Shown: piece after piece, positions 55,629 through 64,000 of the stretch
How positions within the stretch are numbered: position 1 is the first letter of the stretch
How the letters are laid out: each line of letters begins with the position of its first letter
Assembly: GCF_024347595.1 (NCBI RefSeq)
Contig: NZ_AP025506.1
Location: 1 to 64,000, forward strand
Reading direction: 5' to 3'
From: Vibrio pomeroyi
GTDB lineage: Bacteria > Pseudomonadota > Gammaproteobacteria > Enterobacterales > Vibrionaceae
Length of the DNA stretch: 64,000 nucleotides
Notes under the pieces: model-generated
What the model saw: only the letters and a program-made list of their open reading frames with translations
What the model was told of the DNA's origin: nothing
Databases searched by the model: none
Program-made: the position numbers and the translations under genes

Positions 55629-56945
55629 TTAGCAGTTTCCTTTTGTTGATTCTGTCCTAGTTGTTTGTGGGGCAATGATTCGTAACAGTTTCATCTTTGT
55701 TTTTGTTGGTATACCAGGATCGCCTAAGACCGCTTTATGGGTATGTTTTAGTACTGTATTGATCGATGCTTTCGATTTTGGGCTTTCTTTTATTTGAGAA
55801 AGCGTTCGGACAAATTGCCTTGTGACTCTTTCTGAAGTGCGTTTTTCTATTTGAAGTTGTTGGTTTTTTTTTATCAAAGGTGTGTAGAAACCTATACCAC
55901 ACCAAATGAGAACAGTAGATAAGGCACATTGAATTGGGCGGCGTTGACATAGCTTTAGAGCAGAATGAAATGGTTGGTCTTGATATGCAGAGATTGGACG
56001 ACAAGCGATCAGCTGCGTAATGTCGTTATAGAGTTCATTAGTACTCGAATAGCGCAGTAAGGCATGGCTTCGTGTCGCTTTTTGAATGATGCAGTTTAAG
56101 TCTCCCTTACTTATCAGTAGTTTAGGAAACATGAAGCTTAAGATTTTTCCTAGAGCGTAAATATCGCATTGGAATGTGGGGGGGCTTCCGCTGATTTGCT
56201 CTGGACTTGCGTAGTCATGACTGTAGGCATTGATAGTGAGTGGGTGAGCTGATAACTGGTCACTGATTCCTCTCATTAAATTAAAGTCGAGTATCTTTGG
56301 GTTTCCCTCACAATCGATCAAGATATTCTCTGGCTTTAAGTCGGTATGCAGCACTTGGTGTTTGTGTGCGTGTGATATAGCCGCGCATATCTTTAAAAAT
56401 AGATTAAGCTTTTTGGGGTAACTCAGGGGGCAGGTCGTAAGGTACTCGTTCAACGTGCAACCTTTAATATGTTCCATAACGATGTAGACAGACCCTTCGT
56501 GTGTCCCTCCATCGATCACCTTGGTTATATACGGGTGATTCAACGTCGCAAGTGCTTGTGCCTCTTGAAACAGATACTTTTTGTCTATGATGTGGGATAA
56601 AGCTGGTTGAATGAGTTTTACTGCAAGATCTTGATGGAATGTCTTATCCACTCGAGTAGCAGCATAGACAATACCAATGCCGCCACGACCTATTTCGTAA
56701 GATAGGTGGTATTTATCTATGTATGTATCAGAGAAGTTAACTTTTTTTTCGGTAGCTTGAAGGGCGCTTACGCCAAATATGTGTGTAAGAGGCTCTAAAT
56801 CTGACGTGCAGAGAAGGGGATAAATCTTGTTATACAGTTCGACTTGGTGTGATTTTAATTCTTTTAGGTATTTTGTTTTTTCTGCCTCTGATAGATCCAA
56901 TAATTGATAAAAAAGATCGGTTATACGGGGGTTGACTACTGACAT
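55629..56945 (-). CDS. pknT: Hanks-type Ser/Thr protein kinase (PknT-like)
   Basis: This 438-residue kinase has an N-terminal helical segment (1-75), a kinase domain from about 80 to 320 and one membrane helix at about 341-357 near the C-terminus. Visible motifs: glycine loop IGRGGIGIVYAA (85-96), lysine K110 in LAVKLI, Glu128, catalytic loop HTDLKPENILI (Asp202, Lys204, Asn207), metal-binding DFN at 220-222, and ASPEQ at 247-251. HTD replaces HRD and DFN replaces DFG, but the key Lys and Asp residues remain, so activity is likely. About 80 residues after the membrane helix would lie outside the cytoplasm and could sense a signal. It is translationally linked to the sigma factor gene and is its probable activating kinase. 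Confidence 0.9.
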   Translation of the reverse strand: MSVVNPRITDLFYQLLDLSEAEKTKYLKELKSHQVELYNKIYPLLCTSDLEPLTHIFGVSALQATEKKVNFSDTYIDKYHLSYEIGRGGIGIVYAATRVDKTFHQDLAVKLIQPALSHIIDKKYLFQEAQALATLNHPYITKVIDGGTHEGSVYIVMEHIKGCTLNEYLTTCPLSYPKKLNLFLKICAAISHAHKHQVLHTDLKPENILIDCEGNPKILDFNLMRGISDQLSAHPLTINAYSHDYASPEQISGSPPTFQCDIYALGKILSFMFPKLLISKGDLNCIIQKATRSHALLRYSSTNELYNDITQLIACRPISAYQDQPFHSALKLCQRRPIQCALSTVLIWCGIGFYTPLIKKNQQLQIEKRTSERVTRQFVRTLSQIKESPKSKASINTVLKHTHKAVLGDPGIPTKTKMKLLRIIAPQTTRTESTKGNC

Positions 56946-57008
56946 TGTCGCTCGTTCAAGAATTATTATGAACGGGATTCTATAAGTACGATCTGTAGAT
57001 TTTGCTGA

Positions 57009-57018
57009 GATTTGACAA
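57009..57018 (-). promoter_or_regulatory. Promoter-region motif shared with the lipoprotein gene (kinase copy)
   Basis: On the minus strand this reads TTGTCAAATC, 63 bases upstream of the kinase start codon; see the matching motif at 54987. A TTGTCA-17-TACAGA arrangement here could also be an ordinary sigma-70 promoter. Confidence 0.35.
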
Positions 57019-57078
57019 TCTTTTATAATTTTTTATATATCAGTGCTTTGTGCGTTCTTTTTTTGTTCAAGCTGGTTA

Positions 57079-57103
57079 ATAAAAAGCAGGCCTACGCCTG
57101 CTT
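57079..57103 (-). terminator. Rho-independent terminator after gor
   Basis: AAGCAGGC pairs with GCCTGCTT around CTAC; the A-run at 57081-57085 is the U-run on the minus strand. Confidence 0.8.
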
Positions 57104-57128
57104 CTATCTTTGATCTTATGACCTGCGA

Positions 57129-58484
57129 TTAACGCATAGTTACGAATTCTTCGCTGCCCGTAGGGTGAATTGCCACAACAGAGTCGAAATCTGCTTTGGT
57201 TGCGCCCATCTTCATTGCAACGCCGAAGCCTTGAATCATTTCATCAACAGTGAAGCCGATGCCGTGTAGGCCGACTACTGTCTCTTCTTCGCCAGCACAT
57301 ACTAGCTTCATCTTACAAGGTTGGCGGTGCTTAGTTACTGCTGTGTACATAGCAGTGAAGCCCGATGTGTATACCTTGATGTTGTCTTTGCCGTACTGCT
57401 CTTCAGCTTCTTGAGTCGTTAGACCGATCGTGCCGATAGGTGGGTGGCTGAATACAACAGTAGGTACTAGCTTGTAGTCCATCTTCGCGTTGGTTTGACC
57501 GTTGAATAGACGCTCAGAAAGCTGACGACCTGCTTTAACAGCTACAGGAGTTAGCTCGATACCGCCTTCCATGATGTCACCAACACAGTAGATGCCAGGA
57601 ACGTTAGTTGCTTGGAACTCGTCTACTTTGATGTAGCCACGGTCGTTCGTCTCAACGCCAGTTGATGCTAGGTTGATAGCGTCAGTCGCTGGGTGGCGGC
57701 CGATAGCCCAGATAAGGTGGTCAACGTTTTGAGTGTTGCCGTTCTCTAGGTGTAGAGTCAGTGTGCCGTCCGCTTCTTTCACAACTTCTTTAGGCACTGA
57801 GTGCGTGTGAAGTGTTGGACCTTCTGCTTCCATTACTTCTACTAGCGTTTCGATGATCATTGGATCGAAGCTACGTAATGGAGATTCTTTACGGCAGAAC
57901 AGGTGTGTTTCTGTTCCAAGTGCGCTTAGTACGCCTGCGATTTCAACCGCGATGTAGCCAGCACCAATAACTGCAACGCGTTTTGGTTGCTCCATCAGGT
58001 CGAAGAAGCCATTTGAATCGATGCCGTATTCTGCACCTGGGATGTTTGGAATCGTTGGACGACCACCTACCGCGATCAGGATGTGATCTGCTGTGTAGTG
58101 TTCACCGTTCACTTCAACAGTTTTTTCATCAACGAACTTAGCAAAGCCTTTGATTACGTTTACTTTGTTGTTACCCAGTACGCGGTCGTAAGATTGGTGG
58201 ATACGACCAATGTACGCTTGGCGATTTTCAACCAGTTTGCCCCAGTTGAAGCCTTTTACGTCAACATCAAAGCCGTAGTCTTCAGAGTATAGGTTGATCG
58301 CTTCAGCTACTTGAGCGCCGTGCCACATTACCTTTTTAGGAACACAACCAACGTTTACACAAGTACCGCCAAGGTCTTGAGCTTCGATAAGTGCAACTTT
58401 TGCACCGTGCATAGCAGCGCGGTTTGCTGATGCGATGCCGCCTGAACCGCCACCGATACAGATGTAATCAAAATGAGTCGCCAT
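57129..58484 (-). CDS. gor: Glutathione-disulfide reductase
   Basis: Gor reduces oxidised glutathione with NADPH in the cytoplasm. The 451-residue FAD protein starts [16 protein letters not shown] (FAD Rossmann motif), has the redox disulfide in [16 protein letters not shown] near 40, the NADPH motif [15 protein letters not shown] near 175, and the C-terminal active-site HPTGSEEF. The ATG at 58484 has GGAG six bases upstream, better than an ATG four codons earlier. It is followed upstream by rlmJ and the divergent prlC, the conserved gor-rlmJ-prlC neighbourhood. Confidence 0.96.
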   Translation of the reverse strand: MATHFDYICIGGGSGGIASANRAAMHGAKVALIEAQDLGGTCVNVGCVPKKVMWHGAQVAEAINLYSEDYGFDVDVKGFNWGKLVENRQAYIGRIHQSYDRVLGNNKVNVIKGFAKFVDEKTVEVNGEHYTADHILIAVGGRPTIPNIPGAEYGIDSNGFFDLMEQPKRVAVIGAGYIAVEIAGVLSALGTETHLFCRKESPLRSFDPMIIETLVEVMEAEGPTLHTHSVPKEVVKEADGTLTLHLENGNTQNVDHLIWAIGRHPATDAINLASTGVETNDRGYIKVDEFQATNVPGIYCVGDIMEGGIELTPVAVKAGRQLSERLFNGQTNAKMDYKLVPTVVFSHPPIGTIGLTTQEAEEQYGKDNIKVYTSGFTAMYTAVTKHRQPCKMKLVCAGEEETVVGLHGIGFTVDEMIQGFGVAMKMGATKADFDSVVAIHPTGSEEFVTMR

Positions 58485-58620
58485 TACTTTCTCCATTTAT
58501 TGAAGGTTGTAGTCACAGTGAGAGCACTGGATACCTACGTCCTATAGATTCTTAAATTGTCTAATTATTATATTGAGGGCAGATCGGTTGAACTCAATCT
58601 CCCTGTTTAAAATTTATTCG

Positions 58621-58665
58621 TCCACATCACAGTCTGTTGAAGATTCTTCAGTCTATGATGTGGAT
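58621..58665 (-). terminator. Large hairpin at the 3' end of rlmJ, possible terminator
   Basis: TCCACATCA (58621-58629) pairs perfectly with TGATGTGGA (58657-58665), with an inner TGAAGA/TCTTCA stem. There is no clean U-run on the minus strand, so termination efficiency is uncertain. Confidence 0.5.
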
Positions 58666-58671
58666 TCGAGA

Positions 58672-59511
58672 TTACTCGGGTACGATCCACTCTACTTTGA
58701 AGTGACCGGTTGCCGGTGCAATTGCTTCCTTCAAGAATGGAAGAATCTCGTTCATTTGGCTTTCTAGTTTCCAAGGTGGGTTGATAACAATCATGCCTGA
58801 TGCTGTCATGCCACGCTCGTTGGTGTCTGGTGATACGCCAAGTTCGATTTGTAAAATCTTGTTGATGCCTAAGCCTTCAAGGCCTTCGATCATATCTTCG
58901 ATGTCACAACGGTTTACTACCGGGTACCAAATTGCGTAGATACCGGTTGCCCAGCGCTTATGGCTTTGAGCAATCGCAGTCACTACATCGCGGTACTCTC
59001 TTGCTAGCTCATAAGGCGGATCGATAAGTACCAAACCACGACGCTCTTTTGGTGGCAGGCTACCTTTTAAGCGTTGGAAACCATCTTCTTTGTAGATAGA
59101 TACCTGACGATCGCGGTGGAACTCTTGCTCAAGCAGCGGGTGATCGGCTGGGTGAAGCTCAGTTAGTACCATACGGTCTTGGTCGCGCAGGTGGGCACGG
59201 GCAACACGTGGTGAACCCGGGTAGTAGCGCAGCTTGTCGCCGTTGTTTAGCGTTGAGATAGACTCAAGGTAGCTTTGAATGTCTTCAGGAAGGTCTTTTT
59301 GCTCCCACACGCGTGCAATACCTTGCTTGTATTCACCAGTTTTTTCAGACCATTCATGCGTTAAGTCGTAACGACCTACACCAGAGTGAGTGTCATGATA
59401 AACAAAAGGCTTATCCTTCTGTTTCAAAGAATTAAGAATAAGGCTCTGTACGATATGCTTTACTACGTCGGCATGGTTACCTGCGTGGAAGCTGTGGCGA
59501 TAACTTAACAA
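58672..59511 (-). CDS. rlmJ: 23S rRNA (adenine(2030)-N6)-methyltransferase RlmJ
   Basis: RlmJ methylates A2030 of 23S rRNA. The protein has 279 residues if translation starts at the TTG at 59511, giving MLSYRHSFHAGNHADVVKHI, the same N-terminus as the E. coli enzyme; GAGAG six bases upstream supports it. A GTG six codons earlier is an alternative. The N6-adenine methyltransferase catalytic motif is DPPYE in VLIDPPYELAREYRD near 165, and a SAM-binding stretch lies around DTHSGVGRYDL. Confidence 0.94.
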   Translation of the reverse strand: MLSYRHSFHAGNHADVVKHIVQSLILNSLKQKDKPFVYHDTHSGVGRYDLTHEWSEKTGEYKQGIARVWEQKDLPEDIQSYLESISTLNNGDKLRYYPGSPRVARAHLRDQDRMVLTELHPADHPLLEQEFHRDRQVSIYKEDGFQRLKGSLPPKERRGLVLIDPPYELAREYRDVVTAIAQSHKRWATGIYAIWYPVVNRCDIEDMIEGLEGLGINKILQIELGVSPDTNERGMTASGMIVINPPWKLESQMNEILPFLKEAIAPATGHFKVEWIVPE

Positions 59512-59791
59512 ATTAAACTCTCGTAACACTCTCGATTTAGAGTGTGGTTAGTGTAGGTGGGGTTAATCAGACCATTATAACCCTCAATGGAACATAAATT
59601 CTCGAACAATTCAGGAACAGTCGTTCGCAATATGTGGTTAGTTATTGGTTCTACTATTGAAATTTGCTTTATTGGGCACTATTTAATAACTATTCGCAGG
59701 TGATTTTTTTAGGGCGAACCTGAGCCTGATGACTGTAAGACGACCTCATTACAAAAAAGACGAAAGTCTCTAAAGCCAAAGGAATGTTTAT

Positions 59792-61834
59792 ATGTCTAAT
59801 CCGCTATTAACCTTCACGGACTTACCTCCGTTTTCACAAATCAAACCTGAGCACGTTAAGCCAGCGGTTGAGCAAGTGATTGAAGCGTGTCGCAACAAGA
59901 TAGAACAAGTACTTGAAGGTAATACTTCACCAAGCTGGGACAACCTAGTTGCTCCGATTGAAGAAGTGGATGATCGTTTAGGCCGTATTTGGTCACCAGT
60001 AAGCCACATGAACTCTGTTGTGAACAGCGACGAACTGCGAGAAGCGTATGAGAGCTGTTTGCCAGTATTGTCTGAGTACGGCACTTGGGTTGGTCAACAC
60101 AAAGGCTTGTTTGAAGCGTACAAAGCGATCAAGGCGAGTGAAGCATTCTCAGCATTAAACCGAGCTCAACAAAAAAACATAACAGACGCACTGCGTGACT
60201 TCGAACTGTCAGGCATTGGCTTGCCAGCAGACGAGCAGCACCGTTACGGCGAGATCAGCAAGCGCCAGTCTGAGCTAGGTTCTCAATTCTCAAACAACGT
60301 GCTTGATGCAACAATGGGTTGGAGCAAGCAGATTACTGATGTTGCTGAATTAGCGGGTATGCCTGAATCAGCACTGGCGGCAGCTCAAGCGGCGGCCGAG
60401 TCTAAAGAGCAAGAAGGTTACCTACTGACTCTAGATATCCCATCATACCTACCTGTGATGACTTACTGTGATAACCAAGCGCTACGTAAAGAGTTGTACG
60501 AAGCTTACGTAACACGCGCTTCGGATCGCGGCCCGAATGCAGGCAAATGGGACAACACTGAGATCATCACAGAGCAGCTTAAACTGCGTCACGAGATCGC
60601 TCGTATGCTGGGCTTTAGCACCTACAGCGAGAAATCACTGTCGACTAAAATGGCTGAAACGCCAGATCAGGTTCTTGGCTTCCTTAACGACCTAGCAATA
60701 AAAGCAAAACCACAAGGTGAACGCGAAGTTGAAGAGCTGCGTCAGTTTGCGGAAAAAGAGTTTGGTGTTTCTGAACTAAACCTGTGGGATATCGCTTACT
60801 ACAGCGAAAAACAGAAGCAGAACCTGTTTGAGATCTCTGATGAAGAGCTTCGTCCTTACTTCCCTGAGTCAAACGTGGTTTCAGGCCTGTTTGAGGTACT
60901 GAATCGTGTGTTTGGTATGTCGGTAACAGAGCGTGAAGGCGTCGATACATGGCACGAGTCTGTGCGCTTCTTTGATATCTTTGATGCGACAGGTGCACTG
61001 CGCGGTAGCTTCTACCTAGACCTATACGCGCGTGAACACAAACGTGGCGGCGCTTGGATGGATGACTGTCGTGGTCGTCGTATTACTGAATCTGGTGAGC
61101 TACAAACACCCGTCGCTTACCTAACGTGTAACTTCAACAAGCCAGTTGGTGATAAGCCAGCACTGTTTACTCATGATGAAGTGGTTACCTTGTTCCATGA
61201 GTTTGGCCACGGTATCCATCACATGCTAACGCAAGTTGAAGCGGGCGCAGTTGCGGGTATCAATGGTGTGCCTTGGGATGCGGTTGAGCTACCAAGTCAG
61301 TTCCTAGAAAACTGGTGTTGGGAAGAAGAAGCGCTGTCGTTTATCTCGGGTCACTTCGAAACGGGTGAAGCATTACCAAAAGAGATGCTAGAGAAGATGC
61401 TAGCGGCGAAGAACTTCCAATCTGCGATGTTTATCTTGCGTCAGCTAGAGCTTGGTTTGTTCGACTTTACGCTTCACACTGAATATGACCCAGAAGTGGG
61501 TGCTCGCGTACTAGAAACGCTAGCGGACGTAAAATCTAAGGTATCGGTGCTGCCAAGCCTTGATTGGAACCGTTTCTCTCATAGCTTTGGTCACATCTTT
61601 GCTGGTGGTTACAGCGCGGGTTACTACAGCTACTTATGGGCAGAAGTGCTTTCAGCCGATGCGTTCTCAGCGTTTGAAGAAGAGGGTATCTTCAACACTG
61701 AAACCGGTAATCGCTTCCTGAACAACATCCTTGAAATGGGTGGCAGTGAAGAGCCGATGGAGCTGTTCAAACGCTTCCGTGGTCGTGAGCCACAAATTGA
61801 TGCGATGCTGCGTCATGCGGGCATCAGCGCTTAA
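59792..61834 (+). CDS. prlC: Oligopeptidase A
   Basis: PrlC is an M3-family zinc metallopeptidase of the cytoplasm that degrades oligopeptides, including cleaved signal peptides. The 680 residues match E. coli OpdA in length. The zinc motif is HEFGHGIHHM near 468-477 (two His and the catalytic Glu), with the downstream Glu ligand in ENWCWEEEALSFISG and the substrate loop HIFAGGYSAGYYSYLWAEVL near 605. It is divergent from rlmJ with a 280-bp gap that contains no other gene I can support. Confidence 0.96.
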   Translation: MSNPLLTFTDLPPFSQIKPEHVKPAVEQVIEACRNKIEQVLEGNTSPSWDNLVAPIEEVDDRLGRIWSPVSHMNSVVNSDELREAYESCLPVLSEYGTWVGQHKGLFEAYKAIKASEAFSALNRAQQKNITDALRDFELSGIGLPADEQHRYGEISKRQSELGSQFSNNVLDATMGWSKQITDVAELAGMPESALAAAQAAAESKEQEGYLLTLDIPSYLPVMTYCDNQALRKELYEAYVTRASDRGPNAGKWDNTEIITEQLKLRHEIARMLGFSTYSEKSLSTKMAETPDQVLGFLNDLAIKAKPQGEREVEELRQFAEKEFGVSELNLWDIAYYSEKQKQNLFEISDEELRPYFPESNVVSGLFEVLNRVFGMSVTEREGVDTWHESVRFFDIFDATGALRGSFYLDLYAREHKRGGAWMDDCRGRRITESGELQTPVAYLTCNFNKPVGDKPALFTHDEVVTLFHEFGHGIHHMLTQVEAGAVAGINGVPWDAVELPSQFLENWCWEEEALSFISGHFETGEALPKEMLEKMLAAKNFQSAMFILRQLELGLFDFTLHTEYDPEVGARVLETLADVKSKVSVLPSLDWNRFSHSFGHIFAGGYSAGYYSYLWAEVLSADAFSAFEEEGIFNTETGNRFLNNILEMGGSEEPMELFKRFRGREPQIDAMLRHAGISA

Positions 61835-61854
61835 TATTGAGCTGATCAGAATGT

Positions 61855-61883
61855 AAAAAGAGCCTCCTTGTGAGGCTCTTTTT
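61855..61883 (+). terminator. Bidirectional terminator between prlC and asnC
   Basis: AAAAAGAGCCTC pairs with GAGGCTCTTTTT around CTTGT. Confidence 0.88.
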
Positions 61884-61902
61884 GTATCTATTTATCAAAC
61901 AA

Positions 61903-62367
61903 TTATGGGTTCACGTTGCGGTTGATAGGGTTCTGCAATGAAATCAGTGTCTCTGTCGACTGCACTTCATCAATCGCCTGCAGCTTATCGATCAACACAA
62001 ACTGCAACTCTTCAATCGACTTACACATCAGCTTTACAAAGATATTGTAAGCACCGGTGGTATAGTACGCTTCAACCACCTCATCTAACGCATTCAGCTT
62101 GGCGATCGCCGAGTGGTAATCTTTGGCTGCATTGAGATTGATACCAATAAAGCAACACACGTCGTAACCTAGCTTTTTCGTGTTTACCACAACCTCGGTA
62201 CGCTCAATAATGTCGGCCGATCTCATTTTCTCGATTCGAACGTGAATGGTCGCAGGACTAACGTCGAACTGCTTTGCCATCTCGGCATAAGGCGTACGAG
62301 CATCTTCCATTAAGGTTTTCAGAATGGCACGGTCTAGGTCATCGAGACGAGCGGTGGTTGTGGACAT
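61903..62367 (-). CDS. asnC: Lrp/AsnC family regulator AsnC
   Basis: AsnC is a feast/famine-type regulator that responds to asparagine. The 154-residue protein has an N-terminal helix-turn-helix (RTPYAEMAKQFDVSPATIHV at about 24-43, then RIEKM) and a C-terminal RAM ligand domain ending STETLISLQNPINRNVNP, which is almost the same as in E. coli AsnC (QSTETLIVLQNPI). In E. coli it is divergent from asnA; here the divergent neighbour is a sensor protein gene instead. The two start codons are 98 bp apart. Confidence 0.93.
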   Translation of the reverse strand: MSTTTARLDDLDRAILKTLMEDARTPYAEMAKQFDVSPATIHVRIEKMRSADIIERTEVVVNTKKLGYDVCCFIGINLNAAKDYHSAIAKLNALDEVVEAYYTTGAYNIFVKLMCKSIEELQFVLIDKLQAIDEVQSTETLISLQNPINRNVNP

Positions 62368-62465
62368 GCTTAACCCTTAGATTTAATGAAAATATATTGG
62401 CTAGAGTACATATCATAGCCAAGGGTGATAATATTAGCAGCAACGATGATGTTAGGGTGAATTCA

Positions 62466-64000
62466 GTGCGATTTTGGGTGTTATTTATTGCGATGTGTTG
62501 GAGCGTATTTGCTTCGGCTCAGACAAAAGATGTATTGGTGATCCACTCCTACCATCAAGGTTTTTTCTGGACGGATGATTTTCATAAAGGATTATCAGAC
62601 GAGCTCGATCGTGATGGGCTGTCTTACCGTGTCGTTTATCTCGATAGTAAACGTACTCAAAACCCAGAATACCTAGAGCGTGTGTATCAGCTTTATCACA
62701 CCAAGCTGCAGCATGAAGAATTTGCAGCGATTGTCGTTAGTGATAACAATGCACTCAACCTAATGAAGCGTCTTGCGCCTGATCTCAAGGGCACACCTGT
62801 CATCTTTGGTGGCATCAACAATTTCTCCCCTGAGATGATCGAAGGTTTGAACGCAACGGGCATCACTGAAGATATCGACTTAGTGGGCAATATCGAGCTG
62901 GTTAAACGTCTTCAATCGACCGTAAAGAAGATCTACATCGTTACCGATCACTCGGTCACGGGTGAGGCGATTCGTTCTCAAATCGATCTGTTCATCAAAA
63001 CCCATCCGGACTTCTCTGACCTCGTTGAGCACTATGTGCCGGATTCTTACCAAGAACTAATGGAATTTTCTCAACGTGCCGATTTAGGCAAGAGCTTGCT
63101 GTTTTGGGCGTATTACCGCGATGCGCAAGGCAGAGTGAGCAGCGATGAAGATTGGCGACAACTGAACATCAAGACCCAAATGCCACTGTATATGGTGCAT
63201 GATTTGGGGCTTGGTTTTGGTGCTATTGGTGGCGTGATTCAAAGCGGCGAAACGCAAGGGCGTGACACCGGACGCGTGTTATTGAATGTGCTGAATCACC
63301 CTGATGAGCCATTGCCGTTAGTGGTGGCTGGCGCTCCAGAAATCAAACTCGATTATCAACAGATCTCTCGTTGGGATCTGGGCGCTGAAAATGAAGCCTC
63401 GGTGACATTTCTCAATAAGCCTAAGTCATTCTTAATGCGCTACCGTGATGAAATTCGCACCATCGGCTTAATGTTCTTGAGCATGTCGTGTGTTATCGCA
63501 GTGTTGGTGTATTACCTTAATCGCCTCAAAAAGAGTGAACGTGCAAGTCGCCAAAGCCAACGACTGCTTGAATCGATATTCGATCAGAGCCTGCAATTTA
63601 TGGGCATCATCGATAAAGGTGGCGTATTGCTGTCGAGTAACAGCAAGCTGCATGAGCTGCTTTACAATCAAGGCTATAAATTGGGAACGCCGCTTCAACA
63701 ACATCAACACTGGGAAGATTCTGCAGGTGAGGTGTTGAGAGAGTACTTTGCAGAGAAAGGAGATCATCCGGCTCTGAGGTTTGAGGCTGAGGTATGGTGT
63801 CGTGACCGCGGTGCGATGGTATTGGATATCTCACTGAAGCCGATGCCGGGCAGTGAAGAAGGTGATATTCAGTTCTTGTTTGAAGCACGTGATGTCACCT
63901 CACGTAAGTTGGCTGAGAACAAGCTGTTCCAGCGTGAAGCGAACCTAAAGCTGTATTACGACAAACAACCCGTGATGATGATTACTTTGGATGGCAATAA
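62466..64000 (+). CDS. Membrane sensor protein with ABC-type binding domain and PAS domains (partial, 3' end outside window)
   Basis: An open frame runs from the GTG at 62466 to the window end without a stop, at least 511 residues. The GTG is preceded by AGGGTGA. A signal peptide (MRFWVLFIAMCWSVFASA) is followed by a periplasmic domain of the ABC-transporter substrate-binding type (VLVIHSYHQGFFWTDDFHKG, VSDNNALNLM, PVIFGGINNF), a membrane helix near 332-350 (IGLMFLSMSCVIAVLVYYL), and a cytoplasmic part with one PAS-like domain (LLESIFDQSLQFMGIIDKGG) and the start of a second (LYYDKQPVMMITLDGN). The output domain (histidine kinase, GGDEF or EAL) lies beyond the window, so the class of sensor cannot be stated. 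Confidence 0.85.
   Translation, partial: MRFWVLFIAMCWSVFASAQTKDVLVIHSYHQGFFWTDDFHKGLSDELDRDGLSYRVVYLDSKRTQNPEYLERVYQLYHTKLQHEEFAAIVVSDNNALNLMKRLAPDLKGTPVIFGGINNFSPEMIEGLNATGITEDIDLVGNIELVKRLQSTVKKIYIVTDHSVTGEAIRSQIDLFIKTHPDFSDLVEHYVPDSYQELMEFSQRADLGKSLLFWAYYRDAQGRVSSDEDWRQLNIKTQMPLYMVHDLGLGFGAIGGVIQSGETQGRDTGRVLLNVLNHPDEPLPLVVAGAPEIKLDYQQISRWDLGAENEASVTFLNKPKSFLMRYRDEIRTIGLMFLSMSCVIAVLVYYLNRLKKSERASRQSQRLLESIFDQSLQFMGIIDKGGVLLSSNSKLHELLYNQGYKLGTPLQQHQHWEDSAGEVLREYFAEKGDHPALRFEAEVWCRDRGAMVLDISLKPMPGSEEGDIQFLFEARDVTSRKLAENKLFQREANLKLYYDKQPVMMITLDGN

Overview
This window is the dnaA-proximal end of chromosome 1 of a Vibrio; base 1 is the GTG start codon of dnaA. Protein sequences, codon use and gene order fit the genus, and the Splendidus clade is my best guess, inferred from general resemblance only. 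Most of it is ordinary core genome. Several blocks keep enterobacterial gene order: dnaA-dnaN-recF-gyrB; avtA-malS-glyS-glyQ; fadA-fadB, yigZ, trkH, hemG and an rRNA operon; ilvY-ilvC followed later by rep; gor-rlmJ-prlC.

Layout. 1-6.2 kb: replication initiation and gyrase. 6.2-16.6 kb: a patatin-like phospholipase, the small heat-shock protein IbpA behind a ROSE-like RNA thermometer, AvtA, a lipoprotein form of MalS, glycyl-tRNA synthetase, an Mn2+ exporter behind a yybP-ykoY riboswitch, and TusA. 16.8-25.6 kb: a LysR regulator, an AcuI-type reductase, the FadR-controlled fadBA operon, YigZ, TrkH and HemG. 25.7-31.7 kb: an rRNA operon (16S, tRNA-Glu, tRNA-Lys, tRNA-Val, 23S, 5S, tRNA-Ser) with two promoters and antitermination boxes. 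31.8-42.5 kb: ilvY/ilvC, ubiK, the vexRAB efflux operon, rep and cytochrome c5. 42.8-43.9 kb: a tRNA operon (Arg-His-Pro-His-Pro) followed by tandem repeats of about 110 bp that carry tRNA-Pro 3' remnants and terminators. 44.6-50.1 kb: a dipeptide/oligopeptide ABC transporter. 50.3-53.0 kb: a SPOR-domain protein, a solitary NqrB paralogue and a small conserved protein. 53.2-56.9 kb: a large lipoprotein and a Ser/Thr kinase-ECF sigma pair that looks like PknT-EcfP of V. parahaemolyticus. 57.1-64 kb: gor, rlmJ, prlC, asnC and the start of a large membrane sensor protein cut off by the window end.

The features most worth a second look are: the kinase-sigma module, where the sigma factor has Thr63-Thr64 where region 2.2 is normally acidic and the kinase has HTD and DFN in place of HRD and DFG; the adjacent lipoprotein, which shares a promoter-region motif with the kinase gene; the tRNA-Pro repeat array, which resembles the architecture of the E. 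coli tyrT locus; the stand-alone NqrB; and the ibpA thermometer. All calls come from reading the sequence and from remembered family knowledge; no database search was run.
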